DNA of 64,000 nt, from contig NW_027480440.1 in the NCBI RefSeq assembly GCF_051401765.1, positions 6,882,001 through 6,946,000 on the forward strand. Direction: 5' to 3'. The notes beneath the pieces are model-generated. The model did not search any database, was not told the DNA's origin, and saw only the letters and a list, made by a program, of their open reading frames with translations. Of the stretch, positions 1-13,925 are shown piece after piece. The position numbers were made by a program, and so were the translations under genes. Origin of the DNA: Calliopsis andreniformis. Lineage: Eukaryota; Arthropoda; Insecta; Hymenoptera; Andrenidae. Each line of letters begins with the position of its first letter. Within the stretch, counting starts at the first letter, position 1.

Positions 1-730
1 CCTCAATCCTCAATCTTCAATCATTAATATTCAATTCTCTATCCTCAATCCTCAATCCTCAATCCCCAACCCTCAATCCTCAATCCTCAATCCCCAATAC
101 CCAATCCTCAATCCTCAGTCCTCAAACCTCAATCCTGAATCCTCAATCCTGAATCCTCAATCTTCAATCCTCAATACTCAATCTTCAATCCTCAATCCTC
201 AATCCTCAACGCTCAATCCTCAATCCTGAATCTTCAATCCTCAATACTCAATCTGCAAACCTCAATCCTCAGTCCTCACTCCTCAATCCTCATTCTTCAA
301 TCCTCAATACCGAATCCTCAATCTTCAATCCTCAATCCTCAATCCTCTATTCTCAATCCTCAATCCTCAATCCTCAATCTTCAATTCTCAATCCGCAATC
401 CGCAGTCCTCAGTCCTGAAACCTCAATCCTCAACCCTCAGCCCTCATCCTCAATCCTCAATCGAAAATCCGCAATCCTCAATCTTCAATACTCAATACTC
501 AATCTTCAATCCTCAATCCTCAGTCCTCAAACCTCGATTCTGTATCCTCCACCCTGTGTCCTCAATCTTCAGCCCTCAGAACTCAACAATCAGTAGTCAA
601 TCCTCAATCCTCAATAGAATATCCTCAATTCACAGTTTTCAACACTCAATACTCAATCTGCAATCTTCAAACCTCTATCCACAAACATCAATTCTCATCA
701 CTCAACCCTCAACACTCAGTCCTCAATGAT
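1..730. repeat. Edge-type divergent satellite segment (left)
   Basis: Heptamer array with a box (AATAG at 613) of a type absent from the core: it combines the AATACTC/TCTGCAATC downstream arm with an upstream CCTGTGTCC segment. About 310 bp (roughly 381-690) align without gaps to 62778-63087 at a constant offset of 62397, with about fourteen mismatches by eye. This marks the segment as the same sequence family as the right end of the window. No gene is seen. Confidence 0.8.
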
Positions 731-2177
731 CAATACTCAATCATCAATTCTCAATCTTCAATCCTCAATCTTCAATCCTCAATCCTCAATCCTCAGTCCT
801 CAATCCTCAATCCTCAATCCTCAATCCTCAATCCTCAATCCCCAATCCTCAACCTTCAATCCTCAATACTCAATCTTCAATCCTCAATCCTCAATCCTCA
901 ATCCTCAATCCTCAATCCTCAACCCTCAACCTTCAATCCTCAATCCTCAGTCCTCAATTCTAAATCCTCAATCCTCAATCCTCAGACCTCAAACACCAAT
1001 ACTCAACCCTCAGTCCTCGTCCGCAATCCACAACCTTCAATCCTCAATCCTCAATCTTCAATCATCAATATTCAATCATCAATCCTCAATCTTCAATCCT
1101 CTATCCTCAATCCTCAATCCTGAATGTTCAATCCTAAATACCCAATCCTCAATCTTCAATCCTCAATACTCAATCCTCAATCCTCAATCCTCAATCCTCA
1201 GTCCTCAATCCTCAATCCTCAATCCTCAATCCTCAATCCGCAATCCTCAATCTTCAATCCTCAATACTCAATCTTCAATCCTCAATCCTCAATCCTCAAT
1301 CCTCAATACTCAATCCTCAACCCTCAATCTTCACTCCTCAATACTCAATCTTCAACCCTCAATCTTCAATCCTCAATCCTCAATACTCATTCTTCAATCC
1401 TCAACACCCAGTCCTCAATCTTCAATCCTCAATCCTCAATCCTCAATTCTCAATCCTCAATCCTCAATCCTCAGACCTCAAACACCAATACTCAACCCTC
1501 AGTCCTCGTCCGCAATCCACAACCCTCAATCCTCAATCCTCAATCTTCAATCATCAATATTCAATCATCAATTCTCAATCTTCAATCCTCTATCATCAAT
1601 CCTCAATCCTGAATGTTCAATCCTCAATACCCAATCCTCAATCTTCAATCCTCAATACTCAACCCTCAATCCTCAATGCTCAATCTTCAATCATCAATAT
1701 TCAATCATCAATCCTCAATCTTCAATCCTCTATCCTCAATCCTCAATCCTGAATGTTCAATCCTCAATACCCAATCCTCAATCTTCAATCCTCAATACTC
1801 AATCCTCAATCCTCAATCCTCAATCCTCAGTCCTCAATTCGCAATCCTCAATCCTCAGACCTCAGGCATTAATACCCAACCCTCAGTCCTCGTCCTCAAC
1901 CTACAACCCTCAATCCTCAATCCTCAATCTTCAATCATCAATATTCAACCTTCAATCCTCAATCCCCAATCCGCAATCCTCAATCTTCAATCCTCAATCC
2001 TCAAACCTCAATACCCAATCCTCAATCTTCAATCCTCAATCCTCAATCCTCAATCCTCAATCCTCAATCCTCAATCCTCAATCCTCTGTCCCCAAACCTC
2101 AATCCTGAATCCTCAATCCTGAATACTCAACCTTCAGCCCTCAGTCCTCAACAATCAGTTGTCAATCCTCAATCCTC
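731..2177. repeat. Heptamer array with paired CGTCCGCAATCC / CAGGCATTAATACCC landmarks
   Basis: This stretch has a landmark (CAGACCTCAAACACC followed by CGTCCGCAATCCACAACC) near 983, repeated near 1472 (offset 489). A related landmark (CAGACCTCAGGCATTAATACCC followed by CGTCCTCAACCTACAACC) lies near 1857. The same landmark pair recurs inside most later units, for example near 6029/6417, 8905/9289, 11990/12373 and 47620/48005. Open frames of 162-460 codons here are by-products of the stop-free heptamer and are not called as genes. Confidence 0.8.
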
Positions 2178-3850
2178 AATAGAATATCACCAATTCACAG
2201 ATTTCAAAACTCAATACTCAATCTGCAATCTTCAGATCTCTATCCACAAACATCAATTCACATTACTCATCCCTCGACAGATAGTCCTTTACGTTCAATC
2301 CTCAATCCTCAATTCTCAATCTTCAATCCTCAATACTGAATCTTCAATCATCAACACTCAATCCTCAATCCACAATCCTCAATCCTCAATCCTCAGTCTT
2401 CAATACTCAGTCCCCAATCCTCTATCTTCAATCCTCAATGCTCAATCCTCAATCCTCGATCCTCGAACCTCAATCCGCAGTCCTCAATCCTGATACCTCA
2501 ATGTTCAATCCGCAATACCCAATCCTCAATCTTCAATTCTCAATCCTCAATCCTCAAACCTCAATCCTCAAACCTCAACCCTCAATCCTCAGTCCTCGAA
2601 CATCAATCCTGAATCCTCAATCCTGAATCCTCAATCTTCATCCCTCAGTCCTCAACAATCAATTGTCAATCCTCACTCCTCAATAGAATATCCTTAATTC
2701 ACAGCTTTCGATACTCAATCCCCATTCCTCAATCTTCAAATCTCAATCCACAAACATCAATTCTCATCACTCAACCCTCAACACTCAGACCTCAATCTTC
2801 AATCCTCAATCCTCAATCCGCAATCTTGAATCCTCAATACTCAATCATCAATCCTCAATCCTCAATTCTCAATCCTCAACACTCAATCCTCAATCGTCAA
2901 TCCTCAATCCCCAATCCTCAATCTTCAATCCTCTATCCTCAATCCTCAGTCCTCAATCTTCAATCCTCAATCTTCAATCCTCAATTCTCAATCCTCAACA
3001 CTCAATCCTCAATCCTCAATTCTGAATCCGTAATCCTCAATCCTCAATCCTCAATCTTCAATCCTCAATACTCAATCTTCAATACTCAATCCTCAATCCT
3101 CAATCCTCAATCCTCAATCCTCAATCCTCAATCGTCAATACTCAATTCCCAATCCTCAATCTTCAATCCTCAACACTCAATCTTCAATCCTCAATCCTCA
3201 ATCCTCAATCCTCAATAATCAATGTTCAATCCTCAATCCTCAGTTCTCAATCCTCAAAACTCAATCCTCAATCGTCAATCCTCAATCCCCAATCCTCAGT
3301 CTTCAATACTCAATCCTCAATCCTCAATCCTCAATCCTCAATCTTCAATCCTCAATACTCAATCTTCAATCCTCAATCCTCAATCCTCAATCCTCAATCC
3401 TCAATCCTCAAACCTCAACCCTCAATCCTCAGTCCTCGAACATCAATCCTGAATCCTCAATCCTGAATCCTCAATCTTCATCCCTCAGTCCTCAACAATC
3501 AATTGTCAATCCTCACTCCTCAATAGAATATCCTTAATTCACAGCTTTCGATACTCAATCCCCATTCCTCAATCTTCAAATCTCAATCCACAAACATCAA
3601 TTCTCATCACTCAACCCTCAACACTCAGACCTCAATCTTCAATCCTCAATCCTCAATCCTCAATCCTCAATCTTCAATCCTCAATACTCAATCTTCAATC
3701 CTCAATCCTCAATCCTCAATCCTCAATCCTCAATCCTCAAACCTCAACCCTCAATCCTCAGTCCCCAAACCTCAATCCTGAATCCTCAATCCTGAATACT
3801 CAACCTTCAGCCCTCAGTCCTCAACAATCAGTTGTCAATCCTCAATCCTC
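2178..3850. repeat. Irregular higher-order unit B-A-A (1673 bp)
   Basis: Starts at a class B box (AATAGAATATCACC, 2178) and continues through two class A boxes (AATAGAATATCC with AGCTTTCGATACTC, about 2682 and 3522). About 245 bp at 2571-2815 repeat at 3411-3655 (offset 840). The segment from about 2438 repeats from 4111 onward at offset 1673, rising to 1680 after one extra heptamer. This is an irregular start to the regular B-A-C series that follows. Confidence 0.8.
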
Positions 3851-6730
3851 AATAGAATATCACCAATTCACAGATTTCAAAACTCAATACTCAATCTGCA
3901 ATCTTCAGATCTCTATCCACAAACATCAATTCACATTACTCATCCCTCGACAGTTAGTCCTTTACGTTCAATCCTCAATCCTCAATTCTCAATCTTCAAT
4001 CCTCAATACTGAATCTTCAATCATCAATACTCAATCCTCAATCCACAATCCTCAATCCTCAATCCTCAGTCTTCAATACTCAGTCCCCAATCCTCTATCT
4101 TCAATCCTCAATGCTCAATCCTCAATCCTCGATCCTCGAACCTCAATCCGCAGTCCTCAATCCTGATACCTCAATGTTCAATCCGCAATACCCAATCCTC
4201 AATCTTCAATTCTCAATCCTCAATCCTCAAACCTCAATCCTCAAACCTCAACCCTCAATCCTCAGTCCTCGAACATCAATCCTGAATCCTCAATCCTGAA
4301 TCCTCAATCTTCATCCCTCAGTCCTCAACAATCAATTGTCAATCCTCACTCCTCAATAGAATATCCTTAATTCACAGCTTTCGATACTCAATCCCCATTC
4401 CTCAATCTTCAAATCTCAATCCACAAACATCAATTCTCATCACTCAACCCTCAACACTCAGACCTCAATCTTCAATCCTCAATCCTCAATCCGCAATCTT
4501 GAATCCTCAATACTCAATCATCAATCCTCAATCCTCAATTCTCAATCCTCAACACTCAATCCTCAATCGTCAATCCTCAATCCCCAATCCTCAATCTTCA
4601 ATCCTCTATCCTCAATCCTCAGTCCTCAATCTTCAATCCTCAATCTTCAATCCTCAATTCTCAATCCTCAACACTCAATCCTCAATCCTCAATTCTGAAT
4701 CCGTAATCCTCAATCCTCAATCCTCAATCCTCAATCTTCAATCCTCAATACTCAATCTTCAATACTCAATCCTCAATCCTCAATCCTCAATCCTCAATCC
4801 TCAATCCTCAATCGTCAATACTCAATTCCCAATCCTCAATCTTCAATCCTCAACACTCAATCTTCAATCCTCAATCCTCAATCCTCAATCCTCAATAATC
4901 AATGTTCAATCCTCAATCCTCAGTTCTCAATCCTCAAAACTCAATCCTCAATCGTCAATCCTCAATCCCCAATCCTCAGTCTTCAATACTCAATCCTCAA
5001 TCCTCAATCCTCAATCCTCAATCTTCAATCCTCAATACTCAATCTTCAATCCTCAATCCTCAATCCTCAATCCTCAATCCTCAATCCTCAATCCTCAATC
5101 TCCAATCCTCAATCCTCAATCCTCAATTCTCAATCCTCAATCCTGAATCCTCAATCCTCAATCCTCAACCCTCAATCCTCAGTCCAGAAACATCAATACC
5201 GAACCCTCAATCCTGAATCCTCAATCTTCAGACCTCAGTCCTCAACAATCAATAGTCAATCCTCAATCCTCAGTAGAATATCCTCAATTCACAGTTTTCA
5301 ATACTCAATCCCCATTCTTCAATCTTCAAATCTCAATCCCAATCATCAATTCTCATCACTCAACCCTCAACACTCAGTCCTTTACGTTGAATCCTCAATC
5401 CTCAATTCTCAATCTTCAATCCTCAATACTGAATCTTCAATACTCAATCCTCAATCCTCAATCCTCAATCTTCAATACTCAGTCCCCAATCCTCAATCTT
5501 CAATCCTCAATCCTCAATCCTCAATCCTCGATCCTCGAAACTCAATCCTCAGTCCTCAATTCTCGATCCTCAATGTTCAATCCGCAATACCCAATCCTCA
5601 ATCTTCAATCCTCAATCCTCAATCCTCAAACCTCAATCCTCAATCCTCAACCCTCAATCCTCAGTCCTCGAACCTCAATCCCGAATCCTCAATCCTGAAT
5701 CCTCAATCTTCACCCCTCAGTCCTCAACAATCAGTTGGCAATCCTCAATCCTCAATCCTCAATCTTCATTCCTCAATACTCAATCTGCAATCCTCAATCC
5801 TCAATCCTAAATCCTCAATCCTAATTCGTCACTCCTCAATACCCAATCCTCAATCTTCAATCCTCAATCCACAATCCTCAATTCTCAATCCTCAATCCTC
5901 AATCCTCAATCTTCAACCCTCAATCTTCAATCCTCAATCCTCAATCCTCATTCTTCAATCCTCAACACCCAGTCCTCAATCTTCAATCCTCAATCCTCAA
6001 TCCTCAATTCTCAATCCACAATCCTCAATCCTCAGACCTCAAACACCAATACTCAACCCTCAGTCCTCGTCCGCAACCCACAACCCTCAATCCTCAATCC
6101 TCAATCTTCAATCATCAATATTCAATCATCAATCCTCAATCTTCAATCCTCTATCCTCAATCCTCAATCCTGAATGTTCAATCCTCAATACCCAATCCTC
6201 AATCTTCAATCCTCAATACTCAACCCTCAATCCTCAATCCTCAATCTTCAATCATCAATATTCAATCATCAATCCTCAATCTTCAATCCTCTATCCTCAC
6301 CCTCAATCCTGAATGTTCAATCCTCAATACCCAATCCTCAATCTTCAATCCTCAATACTCAATCCTCAATCCTCAATCCTCAATCCTCAGTCCTCAATTC
6401 GCAATCCTCAATCCTCAGACCTCAGGCATTAATACCCAACCCTCAGTCCTCGTCCTCAACCTACAACCCTCAATCCTCAATCCTCAATCTTCAATCATCA
6501 ATATTCAACCTTCAATCCTCAATCCCCAATCCTCAATCCTCAATCTTCAATCCTCAATCCTCAAACCTCAATACCCAATCCTCAATCTTCAATCCTCAAT
6601 CCTCAATCCTCAATCCTCAATCCTCAATCCTCAATCCTCTGTCCCCAAACCTCAATCCTGAATCCTCAATCCTGAATCCTCAACCTTCAGCCCTCAGTCC
6701 TCAACAATCAGTTGTCAATCCTCAATCCTC
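3851..6730. repeat. Higher-order unit B-A-C, copy 1 (2880 bp)
   Basis: The box order is B (3851), A (about 4355) and C (CAGTAGAATATCC, about 5274), then the paired landmarks, then the next B box at 6731. The next unit repeats it base for base at offset 2880, changing to 2873 partway through, a one-heptamer difference. Only scattered substitutions are seen, for example TTCGATACTC at 4381 against TTCAAAACTC at 7261. No gene is seen. Confidence 0.88.
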
Positions 6731-9603
6731 AATAGAATATCACCAATTCACAGATTTCAAAACTCAATACTCAATCTGCAATCTTCAGATCTCTATCCAC
6801 AAACATCAATTCACATTACTCATCCCTCGACAGTTAGTCCTTTACGTTCAATCCTCAATCCTCAATTCTCAATCTTCAATCCTCAATACTGAATCTTCAA
6901 TCATCAATACTCAATCCTCAATCCACAATCCTCAATCCTCAATCCTCAGTCTTCAATACTCAGTCCCCAATCCTCTATCTTCAATCCTCAATGCTCAATC
7001 CTCAATCCTCGATCCTCGAACCTCAATCCGCAGTCCTCAATCCTGATACCTCAATGTTCAATCCGCAATACCCAATCCTCAATCTTCAATTCTCAATCCT
7101 CAATCCTCAAACCTCAATCCTCAAACCTCAACCCTCAATCCTCAGTCCTCGAACATCAATCCTGAATCCTCAATCCTGAATCCTCAATCTTCATCCCTCA
7201 GTCCTCAACAATCAATTGTCAATCCTCACTCCTCAATAGAATATCCTTAATTCACAGCTTTCAAAACTCAATCCCCATTCCTCAATCTTCAAATCTCAAT
7301 CCACAAACATCAATTCTCATCACTCAACCCTCAACACTCAGACCTCAATCTTCAATCCTCAATCCTCAATCCGCAATCTTGAATCCTCAATACTCAATCA
7401 TCAATCCTCAATCCTCAATTCTCAATCCTCAACACTCAATCCTCAATCGTCAATCCTCAATCCCCAATCCTCAATCTTCAATCCTCTATCCTCAATCCTC
7501 AGTCCTCAATCTTCAATCCTCAATCTTCAATCCTCAATTCTCAATCCTCAACACTCAATCCTCAATCCTCAATTCTGAATCCGTAATCCTCAATCCTCAA
7601 TCCTCAATCTTCAATCCTCAATACTCAATCTTCAATACTCAATCCTCAATCCTCAATCCTCAATCCTCAATCCTCAATCCTCAATCGTCAATACTCAATT
7701 CCCAATCCTCAATCTTCAATCCTCAACACTCAATCTTCAATCCTCAATCCTCAATCCTCAATCCTCAATAATCAATGTTCAATCCTCAATCCTCAGTTCT
7801 CAATCCTCAAAACTCAATCCTCAATCGTCAATCCTCAATCCCCAATCCTCAGTCTTCAATACTCAATCCTCAATCCTCAATCCTCAATCCTCAATCTTCA
7901 ATCCTCAATACTCAATCTTCAATCCTCAATCCTCAATCCTCAATCCTCAATCCTCAATCCTCAATCCTCAATCTCCAATCCTCAATCCTCAATCCTCAAT
8001 TCTCAATCCTCAATCCTGAATCCTCAATCCTCAATCATCAACCCTCAATCCTCAGTCCAGAAACATCAATACCGAATCCTCAATCCTGAATCCTCAATCT
8101 TCAGACCTCAGTCCTCAACAATCAATAGTCAATCCTCAATCCTCAGTAGAATATCCTCAATTCACAGTTTTCAATACTCAATCCCCATTCTTCAATCTTC
8201 AAATCTCAATCCCAAACATCAATTCTCATCACTCAACCCTCAACACTCAGTCCTTTACGTTGAATCCTCAATCCTCAATTCTCAATCTTCAATCCTCAAT
8301 ACTGAATCTTCAATACTCAATCCTCAATCCTCAATCCTCAATCTTCAATACTCAGTCCCCAATCCTCAATCTTCAATCCTCAATCCTCAATCCTAAATCC
8401 TCGATCCTCGAAACTCAATCCTCAGTCCTCAATTCTCGATCCTCAATGTTCAATCCGCAATACCCAATCCTCAATCTTCAATCCTCAATCCTCAATCCTC
8501 AAACCTCAATCCTCAATCCTCAACCCTCAATCCTCAGTCCTCGAACCTCAATCCCGAATCCTCAATCCTGAATCCTCAATCTTCACCCCTCAGTCCTCAA
8601 CAATCAGTTGGCAATCCTCAATCCTCAATCCTCAATCTTCAGTCCTCAATACTCAATCTGCAATCCTCAATCCTCAATCCTAAATCCTCAATCCTAATTC
8701 GTCACTCCTCAATACCCAATCCTCAATCTTCAATCCTCAATCCACAATCCTCAATTCTCAATCCTCAATCCTCAATCCTCAATCTTCAACCCTCAATCTT
8801 CAATCCTCAATCCTCAATCCTCATTCTTCAATCCTCAACACCCAGTCCTCAATCTTCAATCCTCAATCCTCAATCCTCAATTCTCAATCCACAATCCTCA
8901 ATCCTCAGACCTCAAACACCAATACTCAACCCTCAGTCCTCGTCCGCAATCCACAACCCTCAATCCTCAATCCTCAATCTTCAATCATCAATATTCAATC
9001 ATCAATCCTCAATCTTCAATCCTCTATCCTCAATCCTCAATCCTGAATGTTCAATCCTCAATACCCAATCCTCAATCTTCAATCCTCAATACTCAACCCT
9101 CAATCCTCAATCCTCAATCTTCAATCATCAATATTCAATCATCAATCCTCAATCTTCAATCCTCTATCCTCACCCTCAATCCTGAATGTTCAATCCTCAA
9201 TACCCAATCCTCAATCTTCAATCCTCAATACTCAATCCTCAATCCTCAATCCTCAATCCTCAGTCCTCAATTCGCAATCCTCAATCCTCAGACCTCAGGC
9301 ATTAATACCCAACCCTCAGTCCTCGTCCTCAACCTACAACCCTCAATCCTCAATCCTCAATCTTCAATCATCAATATTCAACCTTCAATCCTCAATCCCC
9401 AATCCTCAATCCTCAATCTTCAATCCTCAATCCTCAAACCTCAATACCCAATCCTCAATCTTCAATCCTCAATCCTCAATCCTCAATCCTCAATCCTCAA
9501 TCCTCAATCCTCTGTCCCCAAACCTCAATCCTGAATCCTCAATCCTGAATCCTCAACCTTCAGCCCTCAGTCCTCAACAATCAGTTGTCAATCCTCAATC
9601 CTC
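6731..9603. repeat. Higher-order unit B-A-C, copy 2 (2873 bp)
   Basis: Second tandem copy of the 2.88-kb unit, with B at 6731, A about 7235 and C about 8148. Sampled blocks match copy 1 at offsets 2880 and 2873 and copy 3 at about 2873. No coding region is supported. Confidence 0.88.
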
Positions 9604-12600
9604 AATAGAATATCACCAATTCACAGATTTCAAAACTCAATACTCAATCTGCAATCTTCAGATCTCTATCCACAAACATCAATTCACATTACTCATCCCT
9701 CGACAGTTAGTCCTTTACGTTCAATCCTCAATCCTCAATTCTCAATCTTCAATCCTCAATACTGAATCTTCAATCATCAATACTCAATCCTCAATCCACA
9801 ATCCTCAATCCTCAATCCTCAGTCTTCAATACTCAGTCCCCAATCCTCAATCTTCAATCCTCAATGCTCAATCCTCAATCCTCGATCCTCGAACCTCAAT
9901 CCGCAGTCCTCAATCCTCAAACCTCAATGTTCAATCCGCAATACCCAATCCTCAATCTTCAATTCTCAATCCTCAATCCTCAAACCTCAATCCTCAAACC
10001 TCAACCCTCAATCCTCAGTCCTCGAACATCAATCCTGAATCCTCAATCCTGAATCCTCAATCTTCATCCCTCAGTCCTCAACAATCAATTGTCAATCCTC
10101 ACTCCTCAATAGAATATCCCTAATTCACAGCTTTCGATACTCAATCCCCATTCCTCAATCTTCAAATCTCAATCCACAAACATCAATTCTCATCACTCAA
10201 CCCTCAACACTCAGACCTCAATCTTCAATCCTCAATCCTCAATCCGCAATCTTGAATCCTCAATACTCAATCATCAATGCTCAATCCTCAATTCTCAATC
10301 CTCAACACTCAATCCTCAATCGTCAATCCTCAATCCCCAATCCTCGATCTTCAATCCTCTATCCTCAATCCTCAGTCCTCAATCTTCAATCCTCAATCTT
10401 CAATCCTCAATTCTCAATCCTCAACACTCAATCCTCAATCCTCAATTCTCAATCCGTAATTCTCAATCCTCAATCCTCAATCTTCAATCCTCAATACTCA
10501 ATCTTCAATACTCAATCTTCAATCCTCAATCCTCAATCCTCAATCCTCAATCCTCAATCGTCAATACTCAATTCCCAATCATCAATCTTCAATCCTCAAC
10601 ACTCAATCTTCAATCCTCAATCCTCAATCCTCAATCCTCAATAATCAATGTTCAATCCTCAATCCTCAGTTCTCAATCCTCAAAACTCAATCCTCAATCG
10701 TCAATCCTCAATCCCCAATCCTCAGTCTTCAATACTCAATCCTCAATCCTCAATCTTCAATCCTCAATCTTCAATCCTCAATACTCAATCTTCAATCCTC
10801 AATCCTCAATCCTCAATCCTCAATCCTCAATCCTCAATCCTCAATCTCCAATCCTCAATCCTCAATCCTCAATTCTCAATCCTCAATCCTGAATCCTCAA
10901 TCCTCAATCCTCAACCCTCAATCCTCAGTCCAGAAACATCAATACCGAATCCTCAATCCTGAATCCTCAATCTTCAGACCTCAGTCCTCAACAATCAATA
11001 GTCAATCCTCAATCCTCAGTAGAATATCCTCAATTCACAGTTTTCAATACTCAATCCCCATTCTTCAATCTTCAAATCTCAATCCCAAACATCAATTCTC
11101 ATCACTCAACCCTCAACACTCAGTCCTTTATGTTGAATCCTCAATCCTCAATTCTCAATCTTCAATCCTCAATACTGAATCTTCAATACTCAATCCTCAA
11201 TCCTCAATCCTCAATCTTCAATACTCAGTCCCCAATCCTCAATCTTCAATCCTCAATCCTCAATCCTCAATCCTCGATCCTCGAAACTCAATCCTCAGTC
11301 CTCAATTCTCGATCCTCAATGTTCAATCCGCAATACCCAATCCTCAATCTTCAATCCTCAATCCTCAATCCTCAAACCTCAATCCTCAATCCTCAACCCT
11401 CAATCCTCAGTCCTCGAACCTCAATCCCGAGTCCTCAATCCTGAATCCTCAATCTTCATCCCTCAGTCCTCAACAATCAGTTGGCAATCCTCAATCCTCA
11501 ATCCTCAATCTTCAGTCCTCAATACTCAATCTGCAATCCTCAATCCTCAATCCTAAATCCTCAATCCTAATTCGTCACTCCTCAATACCCAATCCTCAAT
11601 CTTCAATCCTCAATCCACAATCCTCAATTCTCAATCCTCAATCCTCAATCCTCAATCCTCAATCTTCAATCCTCAATACTCAATCTTCAATACTCAATCC
11701 TCAATCCTCAATCCTCAATCCTCAATCCTCAATCCTCAATCCCAAATCCTCAATCCTCAATCCTCAACCCTCAACCCTTAATCCTCAGTCCTGAAGCCTC
11801 AATACCGAATCCTCAATCCTCAATCCTCAATCCTCAATCCTCAATCCTCAATACCCAATCCTCAATCTTCAACCCTCAATCTTCAATCCTCAATCCTCAA
11901 TCCTCATTCTTCAATCCTCAACACCCAGTCCTCAATCTTCAATCCTCAATCCTCAATCCTCAATTCTCAATCCACAATCCTCAATCCTCAGACCTCAAAC
12001 ACCAATACTCAACCCTCAGTCCTCGTCCGCAATCCACAACCCTCAATCCTCAATCCTCAATCTTCAATCATCAATATTCAATCATCAATCCTCAATCTTC
12101 AATCCTCTATCCTCAATCCTCAATCCTGAATGTTCAATCCTCAATACCCAATCCTCAATCTTCAATCCTCAATACTCAACCCTCAATCCTCAATCCTCAA
12201 TCTTCAATCATCAATATTCAATCATCAATCCTCAATCTTCAATCCTCTATCCTCACCCTCAATCCTGAATGTTCAATCCTCAATACCCAATCCTCAATCT
12301 TGAATCCTCAATACTCAATCCTCAATCCTCAATCCTCAATCCTCAGTCCTCAATTCGCAATCCTCAATCCTCAGACCTCAGGCATTAATACCCAACCCTC
12401 AGTCCTCGTCCTCAACCTACAACCCTCAATCCTCAATCCTCAATCTTCAATCATCAATATTCAACCTTCAATCCTCAATCCCCAATCCTCAATCCACAAC
12501 CTTGAATCCTCAATCCTCAAACCTCAATACCCAATCCTCAATCCTCAATCCTCAATCCTCAATCCTCAATCCTCAGTCCTCAATTCTCTGTCCCCAAACC

Positions 12601-12679
12601 TCAATCCTGAATCCTCAATCCTGAATCCTCAAGCTTCAGCCCTCAGTCCTCAACAATCAGTTGTCAATCCTCAATCCTC
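9604..12679. repeat. Higher-order unit B-A-C, copy 3 (3076 bp)
   Basis: Third copy, with B at 9604, A about 10107 and C about 11017. It is about 200 bp longer than copies 1 and 2 because of extra heptamers and an added segment around 11640-11870 that contains a CCTGAAGCCTC landmark. From about 9920 to the end, and on into the next unit, it is repeated at 20890 onward at a constant offset of 10968. Confidence 0.85.
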
Positions 12680-13925
12680 AATAGAATATCACCAATTCAC
12701 AGATTTCAAAACTCAATACTCAATCTGCAATCTTCAGATCTCTATCCACAAAAATCAATTCACATTACACATCCCTCGACAGTTAGTCCTTTATGTTCAA
12801 TCCTCAATCCTCAATTCTCAATCTTCAATCCTCAATACTGAATCTTCAATCATCAATACTCAATCCTCAATCCACAATCCTCAATCCTCAATCCTCAGTC
12901 TTCAATACTCAGTCCCCAATCCTCAATCTTCAATCCTCAATCCTCAATCCTCAATCCTCGATCCTCGAACCTCAATCCGCAGTCCTCAATCCTCAAACCT
13001 CTATGTTCAATCCGCAATACCCAATCCTCAATCTTCAATTCTCAATCCTCAATCCTCAAACCTCAATCCTCAAACCTCAACCCTCAATCCTCAGTCCTCG
13101 AACATCAATCCTGAATCCTCAATCCTGAATCCTCAATCTTCATCCCTCAGTCCTCAACAATCAATTGTCAATCCTCACTCCTCAATAGAATATCCTCAAT
13201 TCACAGCTTTCGATACTCAATCCCCATTCCTCAATCTTCAAATCTCAATCCACAAACATCAATTCTCATCACTCAACCCTCAACACTCAGACCTCAATCT
13301 TCAATCCTCAATCCTCAATCCGCAATCTTGAATCCTCAATACTCAATCATCAATCCTCAATCCACAATTCTCAATCCTCAAGACTCAATCCTCAATCGTC
13401 AATCCTCAATCCCCAATCCTCAATCTTCAATCCTCTATCCTCAATCCTCAGTCCTCAATCTTCAATCCTCAATCTTCAATCCTCAATTCTCAATCCTCAA
13501 CACTCAATCCTCAATCCTCAATTCTCAATCCGTAATCCTCAATCCTCAATCCTCAATCTTCAATCCTCAATACTCAATCTTCAATACTCAATCCTCAATC
13601 CTCAATCCTCAATCCTCAATCCTCAATCCTCAATCGTCAATACTCAATTCCCAATCCTCAATCTTCAATCCTCAACACTCAATCTTCAATCCTCAATCCT
13701 CAATCCTCAATCCTCAATAATCAATGTTCAATCCTCAATCCTCAGTTCTCAATCCTCAAAACTCAATCCTCAATCGTCAATCCTCAATCCTCAATCCTCA
13801 ATCCTCAATCCTCAATCCTCAATCCTCAATTCTGTGTCCCCAAACCTCAATCCTGAATCCTCAATCCTGAATCCTCAACCTTCAGCCCTCAGTCCTCAAC
13901 AATCAGTTGTCAATCCTCAATCATC
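12680..13925. repeat. Short unit B-A, 1246-bp tandem duplication, copy 1
   Basis: Holds a B box (12680) and an A box (about 13190) but no C box. The next 1.2 kb repeats it at offset 1246; for example, the 111-codon open stretches at 12793-13128 and 14039-14374 are identical. This is a local tandem duplication inside the larger array. Confidence 0.85.

Noticed and set aside
726..2108. 460-codon open frame of NPQSSIL repeats, and all similar frames in the array up to 62.5 kb
   Set aside because: A stop-free 7-bp repeat opens all three plus frames. Overlapping frames give the same peptide, many start at TTG, and ends are set by random variants. No gene signal is seen.
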